DNA of 31,191 nt from Gammaproteobacteria bacterium (GCA_015494165.1 WGBS01000185.1:1-31191); one strand, 5' to 3'. Shown: positions 7,699 to 14,594, counted from the first letter of the stretch. A program made the numbers and translations. The notes: generated by a model from the letters alone, not told the origin.

Positions 7699-7793
7699 GC
7701 CTTCGGATACCCCGGACAAGGCGCCGCGAGTGCTAGCCGCCGCACGCCAGCAGCGGCCCGGCGGGGGTGACCGAGCAGAGGAAGGAGCGCGCC

Positions 7794-8594
7794 ATGACGA
7801 CCATCACGTGCAGACTTGGACCCCAACGATTCGTCCGAACCCTCTCGCTGGCAGCCGCGGCTTGCGCCGCCCTCGCGGGCTTTCCGAAAGCGCTCCCGGC
7901 AGCCCCCGTCTACACCTACTCGTTCGAGGCGACGCTCTCCGAGGCGCCCTTGGACCTCCTCGGTGCCGCGGCCTCGGAAGGCATCAGCCTCGGCAGCGTG
8001 AGCGGGACCTTCTCGGTCGACGCGGCCGCCCCCGAGAACCCTGCCACCGCGGGCGACCCCGTGCACGGCTCCTATCCCGGCGCGGTGCCGTCGTTCTCGA
8101 TCGAGATCGACTCGGCCACGGCCTCGGGCACCGGGCTCGACGTCAGCGTGACGGACGTCGGGACGCCGCCTCCCGGCGACACGCTCTTCATCGCGGGAGG
8201 CGTGACGGGGATCGACCTCGCCGGCCTCTTTTCGCTCTCGGAGATCTTACTCGGGCTGACCGACAGCGCCGCGGCCGCCTATGCGAGCGACGGCCCCCCG
8301 GCACCCCTGCCGGACCTTGCGCAATTCTTCGACGACGCCGGAGACGTGCATCGCATCAGCCTGGGCTTCGCCGACCTCCTGTCCGACACGGATCCCTTCG
8401 ACTTCTCGGTCGGCCTGACGGTCGTCTACGCCATCTACACCATCGACAGCCTGGTGCCCGTGGAGGTGACGGGTGGACCGGGCGGCGCGGTCCCGGCCCC
8501 CGCCCCGGCGTGGCTCGTCCTATCCGGCCTCGCCGGCCTCCTCGCCGCCCGCCGGCGTTCAGCTGCCCTTTCCGGCAAAAAATGGGGGCACTAA
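7794..8594 (+). CDS. PEP-CTERM-type secreted protein
   Basis: A 266-residue exported protein. The N-terminus has a basic patch and a hydrophobic stretch (TLSLAAAACAALAGFPKALPAAP), a signal peptide. The mature region is Asp/Thr/Ser/Gly-rich and beta-like with no recognised catalytic domain. The C-terminus, from about residue 233, is VPAPAPAWLVLSGLAGLLAA followed by RRR. That is the tripartite PEP-CTERM/VPxPA sorting tag (short motif, membrane helix, Arg cluster) cleaved by exosortase/EpsH; here the usual PEP triplet is PAP. An 11-residue tail follows the Arg cluster, slightly longer than usual. Start ATG 7794 has a strong AGGAAGGAG. A sigma-54 promoter lies upstream. No exosortase gene is in the window. 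Such proteins are usually linked to exopolysaccharide or floc formation. Confidence 0.78.
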   Translation: MTTITCRLGPQRFVRTLSLAAAACAALAGFPKALPAAPVYTYSFEATLSEAPLDLLGAAASEGISLGSVSGTFSVDAAAPENPATAGDPVHGSYPGAVPSFSIEIDSATASGTGLDVSVTDVGTPPPGDTLFIAGGVTGIDLAGLFSLSEILLGLTDSAAAAYASDGPPAPLPDLAQFFDDAGDVHRISLGFADLLSDTDPFDFSVGLTVVYAIYTIDSLVPVEVTGGPGGAVPAPAPAWLVLSGLAGLLAARRRSAALSGKKWGH

Positions 8595-8869
8595 GGTAGG
8601 CGCAGACCGGCCTGCCAAGGGCTGGAGGCGGGAAGGAGACCACTGCACCACATCCGGCATCTGTCGGTGGCGTCTTCGCTGCGATGCCGGGACGTGAAGG
8701 TATCCGCCGGCAGGGGCCGAATCTGAAAAGCGAGCTCGTCGCCCGAGGGCTTCCACGGGTTGCCCTGCCGCGGGCCAGCCGACCTGTTTCGCCTTCAGCC
8801 CGCTGGCGCGATCATGAACGCAGGCTATGCGCCTGTCCTGTGCGGTGCCGGTGCTGCCTCCTTCGCTCG
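8595..8869. other. no gene seen; probable IS-derived flank
   Basis: No credible coding sequence lies between the PEP-CTERM gene and the transposase remnant. The minus strand continues the transposase region without a good frame. The motif AAACAGGTCGG around 8780-8790 is reminiscent of sequence found downstream of IS1111-type transposases. No inverted-repeat ends could be defined. Confidence 0.3.
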
Positions 8870-9190
8870 TGCGACACAGGCCGTCTGCGCTCGCCACGGC
8901 TCGCCGCGACGTGGCACCGCCTAGGTCTGGCAGGCGAGCTTGTTGGCCAGCGCCACGGCCACCACCTTGGGCCGGGGTCGGCGCACGAGGCGTTCGGCCC
9001 AGGGTCGGGCGCTCGGCCGAGCGGCGGCATGTGCCGGCGCACGTGCTGCAGCCGCGGTCGGGCATCGAGCACCAGCAACCGGCACAGGTAGCCATTGCCG
9101 CGCTTGCTGATACGCCTGAGCCGCTGGCGCTCGCCCAAGCTGTGCTCCCCAGGCCGCCGCCAGGGGTTACCATCTGCCGGACGCAAGCCG
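8870..9190 (-). pseudogene. IS110/IS1111-family transposase remnant
   Basis: The minus strand encodes the C-terminal hallmark of IS1111-group transposases in pieces. Frame A has PGEHSLGERQRL then RRISKRGNGYLCRLLVLDAR and LQHVRRHMPPLGR (about 9185-9000). A frameshift follows, and frame B has VVAVALANKLACQT-stop-AVPRRGEPWRA (about 8966-8885). The in-frame TAG at 8921-8923 stands where relatives have Trp, so a TGG-to-TAG change fits. The N-terminal DEDD domain is absent, replaced at about 9200 by the tetR start. Downstream sequence to about 8640 (minus strand has AAACAGGTCGG) may also be IS-derived. The copy is dead. Confidence 0.72.
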
Positions 9191-9213
9191 GGGAGGCTGC
9201 GGGCGCGGAGGAC

Positions 9214-9861
9214 ATGGCCAGACGGCTGAAGGGGGCGGAACGCCGCCGGCTCATCCTGCAGAGGGCCAAGCGCCTGTTCGCGCGCAGGGGCTACGGGGGC
9301 GTGTCCATGGACGAGCTCGCGGCGGCCTGCGGCGTCAGCCCGGCCGTGATCTATCGGCACTTTCCTTCCAAGGAGGCCCTCTACCGGGAGGTGCTGCATA
9401 CCTTCGCCTGCGCGCGCGAGGACTACCTGGCCGCCCTGCTCGAAGGCCCCGACGACTTCGCGGAGACGCTCCGACGCCTCACGCTGGCCTACCTGCGCGC
9501 CCGCCTCCGGGACCGCGACACGCTGCGCATGGAGCTGCGCAGCATCGCCGACCAGGACCGCGTCCGCCGCGCGATCTACGAAAGCCAGTGGGCGGGCCTG
9601 GCCGGCTACGTCGAGGACGTGCTGCGCGAGCGCGCCGGCGGCGACGGCCGGCGCGCGGCGGAGATGGCACGCCTTGCGGCGCTCGCCTATGTCGGCATGG
9701 TGCGCGAGGCGCTGATCCGGCTCGGCCTGAAAGCCGCTCCGGCGGAGACCGGCGAGGAGGGGCTCGAGGGGCTCAGCCGCGATCTCGTCACCATCTTCCT
9801 GGAGGGGGTCGCCGGGGCGATGCGGCGCTCATCCGGCCCCCGCGTCCAAGACCAGGCGTAG
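9214..9861 (+). CDS. TetR/AcrR-family transcriptional regulator
   Basis: A 215-residue TetR repressor. The N-terminal helix-turn-helix spans about residues 10-55: RRLILQRAKRLFARRGYGGV, then MDELAAACGVSPAVIYRHFPSKEALYREVL, a textbook match. The helical ligand domain follows. The frame is open far upstream, across the transposase remnant, so the start is set by homology to ATG 9214 (GGAGG 2 nt upstream, GGGAGG further back). The 3' end overlaps the convergent oxidoreductase by 33 bp. The palindrome at 11173-11182 before the nitroreductase is a likely target. If so, it controls genes that are now broken. Confidence 0.88.
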   Translation: MARRLKGAERRRLILQRAKRLFARRGYGGVSMDELAAACGVSPAVIYRHFPSKEALYREVLHTFACAREDYLAALLEGPDDFAETLRRLTLAYLRARLRDRDTLRMELRSIADQDRVRRAIYESQWAGLAGYVEDVLRERAGGDGRRAAEMARLAALAYVGMVREALIRLGLKAAPAETGEEGLEGLSRDLVTIFLEGVAGAMRRSSGPRVQDQA

Positions 9862-10460
9862 ACCCTCGCCCCGCCCTTCCCAGTAGGCGAGCTTGACCCA
9901 CAGCAGCGCCGCCGCCTCCAGGCAGAGCGCGTTCTCGAGCCTTCCGCAATCGACGGGGAGGAATCCGCAACGGGCGGCGAGCGTCATCACCCGGGCCCTG
10001 GCCTCGTCCGAATCGCCGCAGCACCAGACCTGCCTCACGGGCGGCCCGTGCACCGGACCGTCGATCAGCTCCGCCTTCAGCCCGTTGAAGGCCTTGACCA
10101 CCTCGACTCCGCCAGCCGCGGCCGCGATGCGCTCGGCACCGGAGAGCCCGCCCTCGCCCACGTCCAGCCGGCTCCAGTCACCGGATTGGTCGCATCCGCC
10201 AGGACCCTGCCGGCCAGCACCGGCCGGAGCCGCGCGGTCGTCTCCACCGCGACGCGCCACGGGACGGCCAGCACGATGAGCCCGGACGCGCGGCAGGCGT
10301 CCTCATAGGGCATGACGTCGCCTCCGTGCACCGCCCGGACCTGCGGCGTGTCGTGCCGGCGTGAGCCCACCGCCACCCGGAGGCCCGCCCGCCGCATGCG
10401 CCCGGCGAGCGCCGAGCCGAGCTTGCCCGCTCCGAGCACCGAGACGTCGTAGGCGATCAC
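9829..10460 (-). pseudogene. NADPH-dependent F420-reductase-like oxidoreductase, frameshifted
   Basis: NAD(P)-binding Rossmann protein of the F420-dependent NADP oxidoreductase/NpdG-like family. Frame 1 runs from GTG 10460: VSVLGAGKLGSALAGRMRRAG (GxGxxG dinucleotide site), SRRHDTP, LIVLAVPW, VLADATNPV. From about 10182-10176 homology continues in another frame: DWSRLDVGEGGLSGAERIAA, VEVVKAFNG, then VWCCGDSDEAR, FLPVDCGRLENALCLE to the stop at 9829. One missing base (or two extra) explains the break; frame 1 alone ends in unrelated sequence. The GTG start overlaps the nitroreductase TGA (GTGA), so the two formed a coupled operon. A sequencing error cannot be excluded. Confidence 0.75.
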
Positions 10461-11149
10461 CCGCCCTCTCCGCCCTGGCCGGAACGAGGGCCCGCGTCGC
10501 GCCCGCTTCCGAACCGCCCCCAGTGCACGATGTCCTCGAAGCCGCGCCGCTGCTGCCGCGGCAGCTCGGGGCCCGCCGGGTGGCCGACGGCGATCAGCAT
10601 CGCGACGATGTAGTTGTCCGGCACGCCCAGCAGCTCCCGCACGCCCCGGGGATCGAAGCCGATCATCGGGAGCGTCGCGAGGCCCATGCCGTGGGCCACC
10701 AGCATGAAGGTCATGGCCGCGAGACAGGCCCCGCCCACGGCGTGCTCGATACGGCGCGCCTCGTCCGGATAGAGCACGTCGACCGCCTCCATGTACGCGC
10801 GCCGCTTCTCCTCGTCGATGTAGCCGTTCTCGACGAACTGCCGCAGGACCTCCTCCGAACGCCGGTGCGGATCCTTGTCACCGAGCACGGCCACGACCGC
10901 GGCCGCATCGAGCACCGGACGCTGGTTCCAGCACAGGGGATAGAGGGCGCGCTTGCGGTCCTCCTAGTCGACGACCACGAAGTCCCAGGGCTGGAAGTTG
11001 AAGGACGAGGGGCTGAGCTCCGTCAGCTCGAACAGCTTGCGCCACTGCGCCTCGGAGATCCTCGTCCCCGGCCTGAAGCGGTGCACCGAGCGCCTCGTGC
11101 GCACCGCCTCCTCGAGCGGCATCCCGATCATGCCCGCCTCGTCGTCCAT
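10457..11149 (-). pseudogene. nitroreductase-family protein with in-frame amber codon
   Basis: FMN-dependent nitroreductase. The first part reads MPLEEAVRTRRSVHRFRPGT and SPSSFNFQPWDFVVVD, then TAG at 10964-10966. The same frame resumes at once with EDRKRALYPLCWNQRPVLDA, AVVAVLGDKDPH, AVGGACLAAMTFMLVAHGMGLATLPMIGFDP and DNYIVAMLIAVGHP, all family-typical. The stop stands where a Lys, Glu or Gln would fit. Total length is about 230 codons. The start is ATG 11149, six bases after AGAAGGAGG; the adjacent ATG at 11152 is closer to it. Without suppression only about 62 residues are made. The operator upstream and coupled reductase downstream suggest a stress-induced detoxification operon. Confidence 0.78.
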
Positions 11150-11172
11150 CATGCGCCTCCTTCTGTTATGAA

Positions 11173-11182
11173 TGAACGTTCA
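11173..11182. promoter_or_regulatory. TetR-type operator palindrome
   Basis: TGAACGTTCA is a perfect 10-bp palindrome in wider context ATGAATGAACGTTCACTGT, with AT-rich arms unlike the surrounding DNA. It lies about 20 bp upstream of the nitroreductase ribosome-binding site, where the promoter should be. The half-site TGAACG is common among TetR-family operators. The intact TetR at 9214 is the obvious candidate binder. Confidence 0.6.
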
Positions 11183-11364
11183 CTGTGTAGACGGCCCCGC
11201 GGCGGCCGTCAAGGCGCCCTCTGCATCCCATGCGCTCGGCACGCCCCCTAAGCCGCCGGCGGCCGCGCACCGCCGCCTCCCCGACCGGGATGAGCCGGCA
11301 AGGCCAAGCGGGACGCCCGAACCCGGGGGGACTCCGCTTCACTGGACGGATCCCGTGCGGCGCG

Positions 11365-11544
11365 CACGTGGAGACCCGCCGGCGAGCGGCGCTCCACGGG
11401 GAAGTGGCTGCTCAGGGTCGGCTGGACGTCGGCGTCGACCAGCAGGACGCGGGCGCCGAGGTCCGCGAGCAGGCCGCCCAGGTTGGCCGTGAGGGTGGTC
11501 TTGCCGACGCCACCCTTTGTGGAACAGACAGTTACGGTCGCCAT
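11365..11544 (-). pseudogene. truncated ParA-family ATPase
   Basis: Starting at ATG 11544 the minus strand reads ATVTVCSTKGGVGKTTLTAN (deviant Walker A KGGVGKT), then LGGLLADLGARVLLVDADVQ (Walker A' region) and PTLSSHFPVERRSPAGL. This matches the start of ParA/Soj ATPases of integrative elements. After about 58 codons resemblance stops and the frame runs into Pro/Arg-rich shadow sequence to a stop at 11248. Only the first quarter of the gene remains. It is probably a relic of a conjugative or integrative element. Confidence 0.72.
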
Positions 11545-11626
11545 GGCCCAGTCCTCCCTCGGTGCCGGGAGGTGGGCCGCCGCCCGTTGCATACCGCAGC
11601 GCAGCAAGCTATGTTTTGGTCTACTG

Positions 11627-11642
11627 TTGACGTTAACGTTAA
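11627..11642. promoter_or_regulatory. MerR-type operator TTGACGTTAACGTTAA
   Basis: This near-perfect dyad contains GTTAAC at its centre and sits directly before the AAGGAGG of the small HMA-like gene. It is close to the TTnACGTwAACGTnAA sites described for MerR-family LiuR-type regulators. The MerR gene two positions downstream is the likely binder, giving autoregulation of the pair. It also lies upstream of the truncated parA on the other strand. Confidence 0.6.
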
Positions 11643-11654
11643 AAAGGAGGCGCC

Positions 11655-11894
11655 ATGACAGCCAGTAGTTTCAAGGCGGACGTTCTCATTCACGTGAACA
11701 GCGCCCTCGACGGAACCACCTTCAACCGCGTGGCAGCTGCACTCCGGCGCGTCGAGGGTGTCAACGCGGTCGAGTTCGCTCCCGCAGGCGCACATCTGGT
11801 ACGGGTGAGCTACGACCCCCAGCAGGCACGCTCGGACCGGCTGCTCGAGACCGTGACCGCGCTCGGGCACCAGGCCCAGCTGGTCGGCCTCTGA
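11655..11894 (+). CDS. small HMA-like (ferredoxin-fold) protein lacking the CxxC metal site
   Basis: A 79-residue protein whose pattern follows the heavy-metal-associated domain: strand DVLIHVNS, helix TTFNRVAAALRRVEGV, strand NAVEFAPAG, strand HLVRVSYDPQQ, helix DRLLETVTALGH, strand QAQLVGL. In copper chaperones the loop after the first strand carries GMTCxxC; here it is SALDGTTF with no Cys anywhere in the protein. Metal binding in the classical way is therefore excluded. A very good AAGGAGG and the dyad operator precede it. It is followed 5 nt later by the MerR gene, clearly a two-gene operon. It may act as a sensor partner or a protein-interaction module. Confidence 0.7.
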   Translation: MTASSFKADVLIHVNSALDGTTFNRVAAALRRVEGVNAVEFAPAGAHLVRVSYDPQQARSDRLLETVTALGHQAQLVGL

Positions 11895-11899
11895 GCCCC

Positions 11900-12409
11900 G
11901 TGGGCAAAGCACGGAAGACGGTTCCTATCGGCTCGTTCAAGGCGCTCAAGATCGGTGAGGCCGCACAGCGGCTCGGTGTCACCCCTCGAACGCTGCGCTT
12001 CTACGAGGAGCTTGGACTCGTGCAGCCGCACCGCACAGCGCGGGGCACCCGGCTCTACCGAGAGGCCGATCTGAAGCGCCTTGAGGTGGTCCAAACGCTG
12101 GCGCAGCTCGGGATGCCCCTTGCCGAGGCGCAAGCGCTCGCCCGAACGCGGCCAGACAGCGCAAGCGGAGACGAGGCGAGCCATAGAGTGGCCGCAATCT
12201 TGGACCGGCTTGAAAAGGAGCTGGAGGCGAAGATGCACGCCTGCCGAGACACGCTGGCCCAAATCAGGGCCGCTCGACAGGTGGTGGAAGCTTGCTTCGG
12301 ATGTAAGCGTCCACCGACCCGACAGGGCTGTAGTGGGTGTCCGGTCGCCAAACGCCGGCACAGCTCACGACTCTTCAATCTCATATGGGAACCTGACCCG
12401 GAAAGCTGA
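11900..12409 (+). CDS. MerR-family regulator with C-terminal CxxC-x8-CxxC cluster
   Basis: A 169-residue MerR-type activator/repressor. The winged helix-turn-helix is at about residues 15-85: LKIGEAAQRLGVTPRTLRFY, EELGLVQPHR, RLYREADLKRLEVVQTL. A dimerisation helix follows (RVAAILDRLEKELEAKM). The C-terminus has Cys at 132, 135, 144 and 147 (CFGC and CSGC), a possible zinc or Fe-S site distinct from SoxR's CxxCxC-x5-C. The GTG at 11900 is only 5 nt after the preceding stop, implying coupling. GC content here (about 60%) is lower than that of the flanking core genes, consistent with transfer. The inducing signal is unknown. Confidence 0.85.
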   Translation: MGKARKTVPIGSFKALKIGEAAQRLGVTPRTLRFYEELGLVQPHRTARGTRLYREADLKRLEVVQTLAQLGMPLAEAQALARTRPDSASGDEASHRVAAILDRLEKELEAKMHACRDTLAQIRAARQVVEACFGCKRPPTRQGCSGCPVAKRRHSSRLFNLIWEPDPES

Positions 12410-12533
12410 AGCGCGCGGTAACACGCCGCCCAGCTTCACCAGACGCGGCTTCGCTCCGCGGCCGGTACGGACCATGCGCACCTAGCCTGCGAAGCGCAAT
12501 GGCGCCATGGCCCCAGAGACGAACCCTGCCGGC

Positions 12534-12731
12534 CTAAGGCCTAAGGGTGGTGGCCATGTAGCATCCAATCCGCCAGTTGGTGATGGCCTTCTCGGCCGCC
12601 TCCAGCACCTGGCCGATCCGCTCCTCGTCGAGCCCCAGCCGTGACCTGCGAAGGCGCTTTCGGAGAAGGTCGGCAAGGCTCGCGTCCCAGCGGAATTCGA
12701 CGAGCTCCCAAAAGTCACCAGGCGACCACAT
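12534..12731 (-). CDS. 65-residue hypothetical protein
   Basis: A short frame reading MWSPGDFWELVEFRWDASLA, LLRKRLRRSRLGLDEERIG and AAEKAITNWRIGCYMATTLR. It has balanced amino-acid use (Trp, Phe, Glu, Ile) unlike the Arg/Pro-rich shadow frames. A strong AAGGGGGG is placed before the ATG. It lies on the same strand as the toxin, 99 nt downstream. The predicted fold is helical. I do not recognise it. Confidence 0.5.
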   Translation of the reverse strand: MWSPGDFWELVEFRWDASLADLLRKRLRRSRLGLDEERIGQVLEAAEKAITNWRIGCYMATTLRP

Positions 12732-12830
12732 GCGCCCCCCTTCAGCGCAGCCCCTTGTGGAGATGCGCTGCGCCAGGCCGGCAAGGGGAACCGGCTTTTC
12801 GGGAGCGACCCTGGGCGCAGCGGCTGATCG

Positions 12831-13091
12831 TCAGCGGTAGACCTCCTTGCGGTGGCCGACCCTCACCACCTCGATCACGAGTAGCCCGGTCTCGACGGAA
12901 TAGATCAAGCGATAGTCCCCCACCCGTATGCGCCACGTGTGCTCGGCGCCGTGCAGCTTGCGCGCACCCGGCGGGAACGGATCATCCGTAAGCCGCTCGG
13001 CCGCCTCGACCAGCCGGCGTACCGCCTCCCGCGGGAGCTTGCGCAGCTCGCGCTCGGCCGAGCGCTTCCAGACGAGCCTATAGGAGCCCAT
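12831..13091 (-). CDS. RelE/ParE-family toxin
   Basis: An 86-residue basic protein. SYRLVWKRSAERELRKLPRE, RRLVEAAERLTDDPFPPGAR, KLHGAEHTWRIRVGDYRLIY and VIEVVRVGHRKEVYR match the RelE superfamily from end to end. The WRIRVGDYRLIYSV strand and the C-terminal VGHRxxVY are diagnostic. RelE-type members cleave mRNA in the ribosome A site. The ATG lies inside the antitoxin coding region with a 14-bp overlap, the usual coupled arrangement. It appears intact. Confidence 0.9.
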   Translation of the reverse strand: MGSYRLVWKRSAERELRKLPREAVRRLVEAAERLTDDPFPPGARKLHGAEHTWRIRVGDYRLIYSVETGLLVIEVVRVGHRKEVYR

Positions 13092-13272
13092 CGGCGCGGA
13101 GCCGCTTGACCAGCTCCTCGTGCGTCACCGTCGGCTCGTCGCGCCGCTCGGCCACCGCCGCGAGGTCCGCCAGGTCCTCGAGCAGCGCCTCGTACTCCTC
13201 GACGGGCAGCACCACCGAGACGCGGTTGCCGTGCTCGTCGGTGATCCAGGCCGGATGCAGCTTCCCGTTCAT
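13078..13272 (-). CDS. Phd/YefM-type antitoxin
   Basis: A 64-residue acidic protein: HPAWITDEHGNRVSVVLPVEEYEALLEDL, then LAAVAERRDEPTVTHEELVKRLRADGLL. The N-terminal strand-helix DNA-binding half and C-terminal toxin-wrapping helix match the family paired with RelE toxins, including the typical AERRDEPT segment. The ribosome-binding site GGAGGAG begins right after the integrase TGA, only 12 nt from it. The pair is therefore downstream of and probably co-transcribed with the integrase, unusual because no separate antitoxin promoter space exists. Confidence 0.85.
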   Translation of the reverse strand: MNGKLHPAWITDEHGNRVSVVLPVEEYEALLEDLADLAAVAERRDEPTVTHEELVKRLRADGLL

Positions 13273-13284
13273 GGCGGCTCCTCC

Positions 13285-14514
13285 TCAGCGGTTGCGGCCC
13301 GTCACCGGCAGCACAACCACCTTGTCGCCCTCGCGGAGCATGTCCAGGTAGTCGGCCCAGCGCTGCATCATCTCGCGGCGCTGTTCCAGGAAGCGCGTGC
13401 GGTTGTAGGCCCGCCCCAAGCGGTCCGGCACCTCGTGGCCGAGCTGGTGCTCCACCACGTCGGGCTCGTAGCCCAGCCGCTCCGCGAGCAGCGTGCGCGC
13501 CACCGCCCGCCAGCCGTGGGCGGTGATCTCGTTGCGCGTGTCGATGCCCATGCGGCGGTAGGCCGCGTTGATCGCCTCGGCCGACAGCGGCCGCAGCGCC
13601 GAGCGGGCGCCCGGGAACACCCACCCGCCCGGCAGGTGGGCCGTCTGCGGGCGCAGCTCCTCGAGGATCGCCACCGCCTGGCGCGCGAGCGGCACCAGGT
13701 GCGCATGGCCCGTCTTGCTCGCCGTGAAGCGCCACTCGGCCGCCTCGAGGTCCACCTGCTCCCAGCGCATGTGCCGCAGCTCGCCCGGCCGCACGAACAG
13801 CAGCGGCAGCAGCCGCAGCGCCGCCCGCACCACGGGCGTGCCCTGGTAGCCGTCGATCACCCGCAGCAGCGCGCCCACCTCCCGCGGGTCCTCGGGGGCC
13901 GGCATGTGCCGCTGCTCCACCGGGGCGAGCGCGCCCTTCAGGTCCGGCGTGGGGTCACGCTCCGCCCGGCCCGTCGAGACCGCGTAGCGCATCACCTGGC
14001 CGATGTGCAGCAACACCTTCCTCGCGGTGTAGGGGCTGCACTCGCGCTCGGCCCGCCGCACCACCGCCAGCACCTCCGGCGGCTCGATCTCGGCCACGGG
14101 GCGGCGGCCCAGGTACGGAAAGGCGTAGGCCCGCAGCCGCTGGATGACACCGCGCGCGTAGGACGGCGCCCAGCCCGGGGAGCGGTGGGCGAACCATTCC
14201 TCGGCCACGGCCTCGAAGGTGTGGCGCGCCAGCTCCTGGCGGCGCAGCTTCTCCTCGCGCCGCCGCTCGGCGGGGTCCTCGCCCTGGGCGAGCACCCGGC
14301 GGGCCTCGTCACGCAGCACGCGCGCGTCCGCCAGCCCCACCTCGGGATAGCGGCCAAGCGCCAGGCGCTTCTCCTTGCCCGCGAAGCGGTACTTCAGACG
14401 CCACAGCTTCGAGCCCGCCGGGGTGACCTCCAGATAGAGACCGCCGGTGTCGTACACCCGGAAGGTGCGCTCGCGGGGCTTGGTGGCGCGGATGACGGCA
14501 TCGGTCAGCGGCAT
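13285..14514 (-). CDS. P4-type tyrosine recombinase / integrase
   Basis: A 409-residue site-specific recombinase. The N-terminal arm-binding domain (MPLTDAVIRATKPRE, YDTGGLYLEVTPAGSKLWRLKYR, KRLALGRYPEVGLADAR) is the DUF4102-type seen in P4-like integrases. A SAM-like core-binding domain follows at about 98-185. The catalytic set is complete: Arg242 (VRPGELRHMRW), Lys267, His333 and Arg336 (TAHGWRAVART), His360 and nucleophile Tyr370 (GRAYNRTRFLEQRR). The frame stays open to 14604, but ATG 14514 matches where the family begins. It is read away from tRNA-Phe, whose 3' end is 216 bp upstream, the usual location for an element integrated in a tRNA gene. Confidence 0.93.
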   Translation of the reverse strand: MPLTDAVIRATKPRERTFRVYDTGGLYLEVTPAGSKLWRLKYRFAGKEKRLALGRYPEVGLADARVLRDEARRVLAQGEDPAERRREEKLRRQELARHTFEAVAEEWFAHRSPGWAPSYARGVIQRLRAYAFPYLGRRPVAEIEPPEVLAVVRRAERECSPYTARKVLLHIGQVMRYAVSTGRAERDPTPDLKGALAPVEQRHMPAPEDPREVGALLRVIDGYQGTPVVRAALRLLPLLFVRPGELRHMRWEQVDLEAAEWRFTASKTGHAHLVPLARQAVAILEELRPQTAHLPGGWVFPGARSALRPLSAEAINAAYRRMGIDTRNEITAHGWRAVARTLLAERLGYEPDVVEHQLGHEVPDRLGRAYNRTRFLEQRREMMQRWADYLDMLREGDKVVVLPVTGRNR

Positions 14515-14547
14515 GGCATGGGCCTCCACAGGCGGTGTCGCGGGTTC

Positions 14548-14558
14548 GATTCCTCGTG
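14548..14558 (+). repeat. tRNA T-arm-like sequence upstream of the integrase
   Basis: GGTTCGATTCC, within GTCGCGGGTTCGATTCCTCG, is identical over 11 bases to the T-loop of the adjacent tRNA-Phe but on the opposite strand. The flanking stem does not pair properly. It may be a relic of a tRNA 3' end left by an earlier integration, or coincidence. Confidence 0.25.
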
Positions 14559-14594
14559 GGAACCGAACAGGGCGCGTGCCCCCAGGGGGTCGAT

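Noticed and set aside
12548..12556. GTGGTGGCCA as a left attachment-site copy of the tRNA-Phe 3' end
   Set aside because: Only 9-10 bases match, and it lies inside the 65-residue gene; expected by chance in GC-rich DNA.
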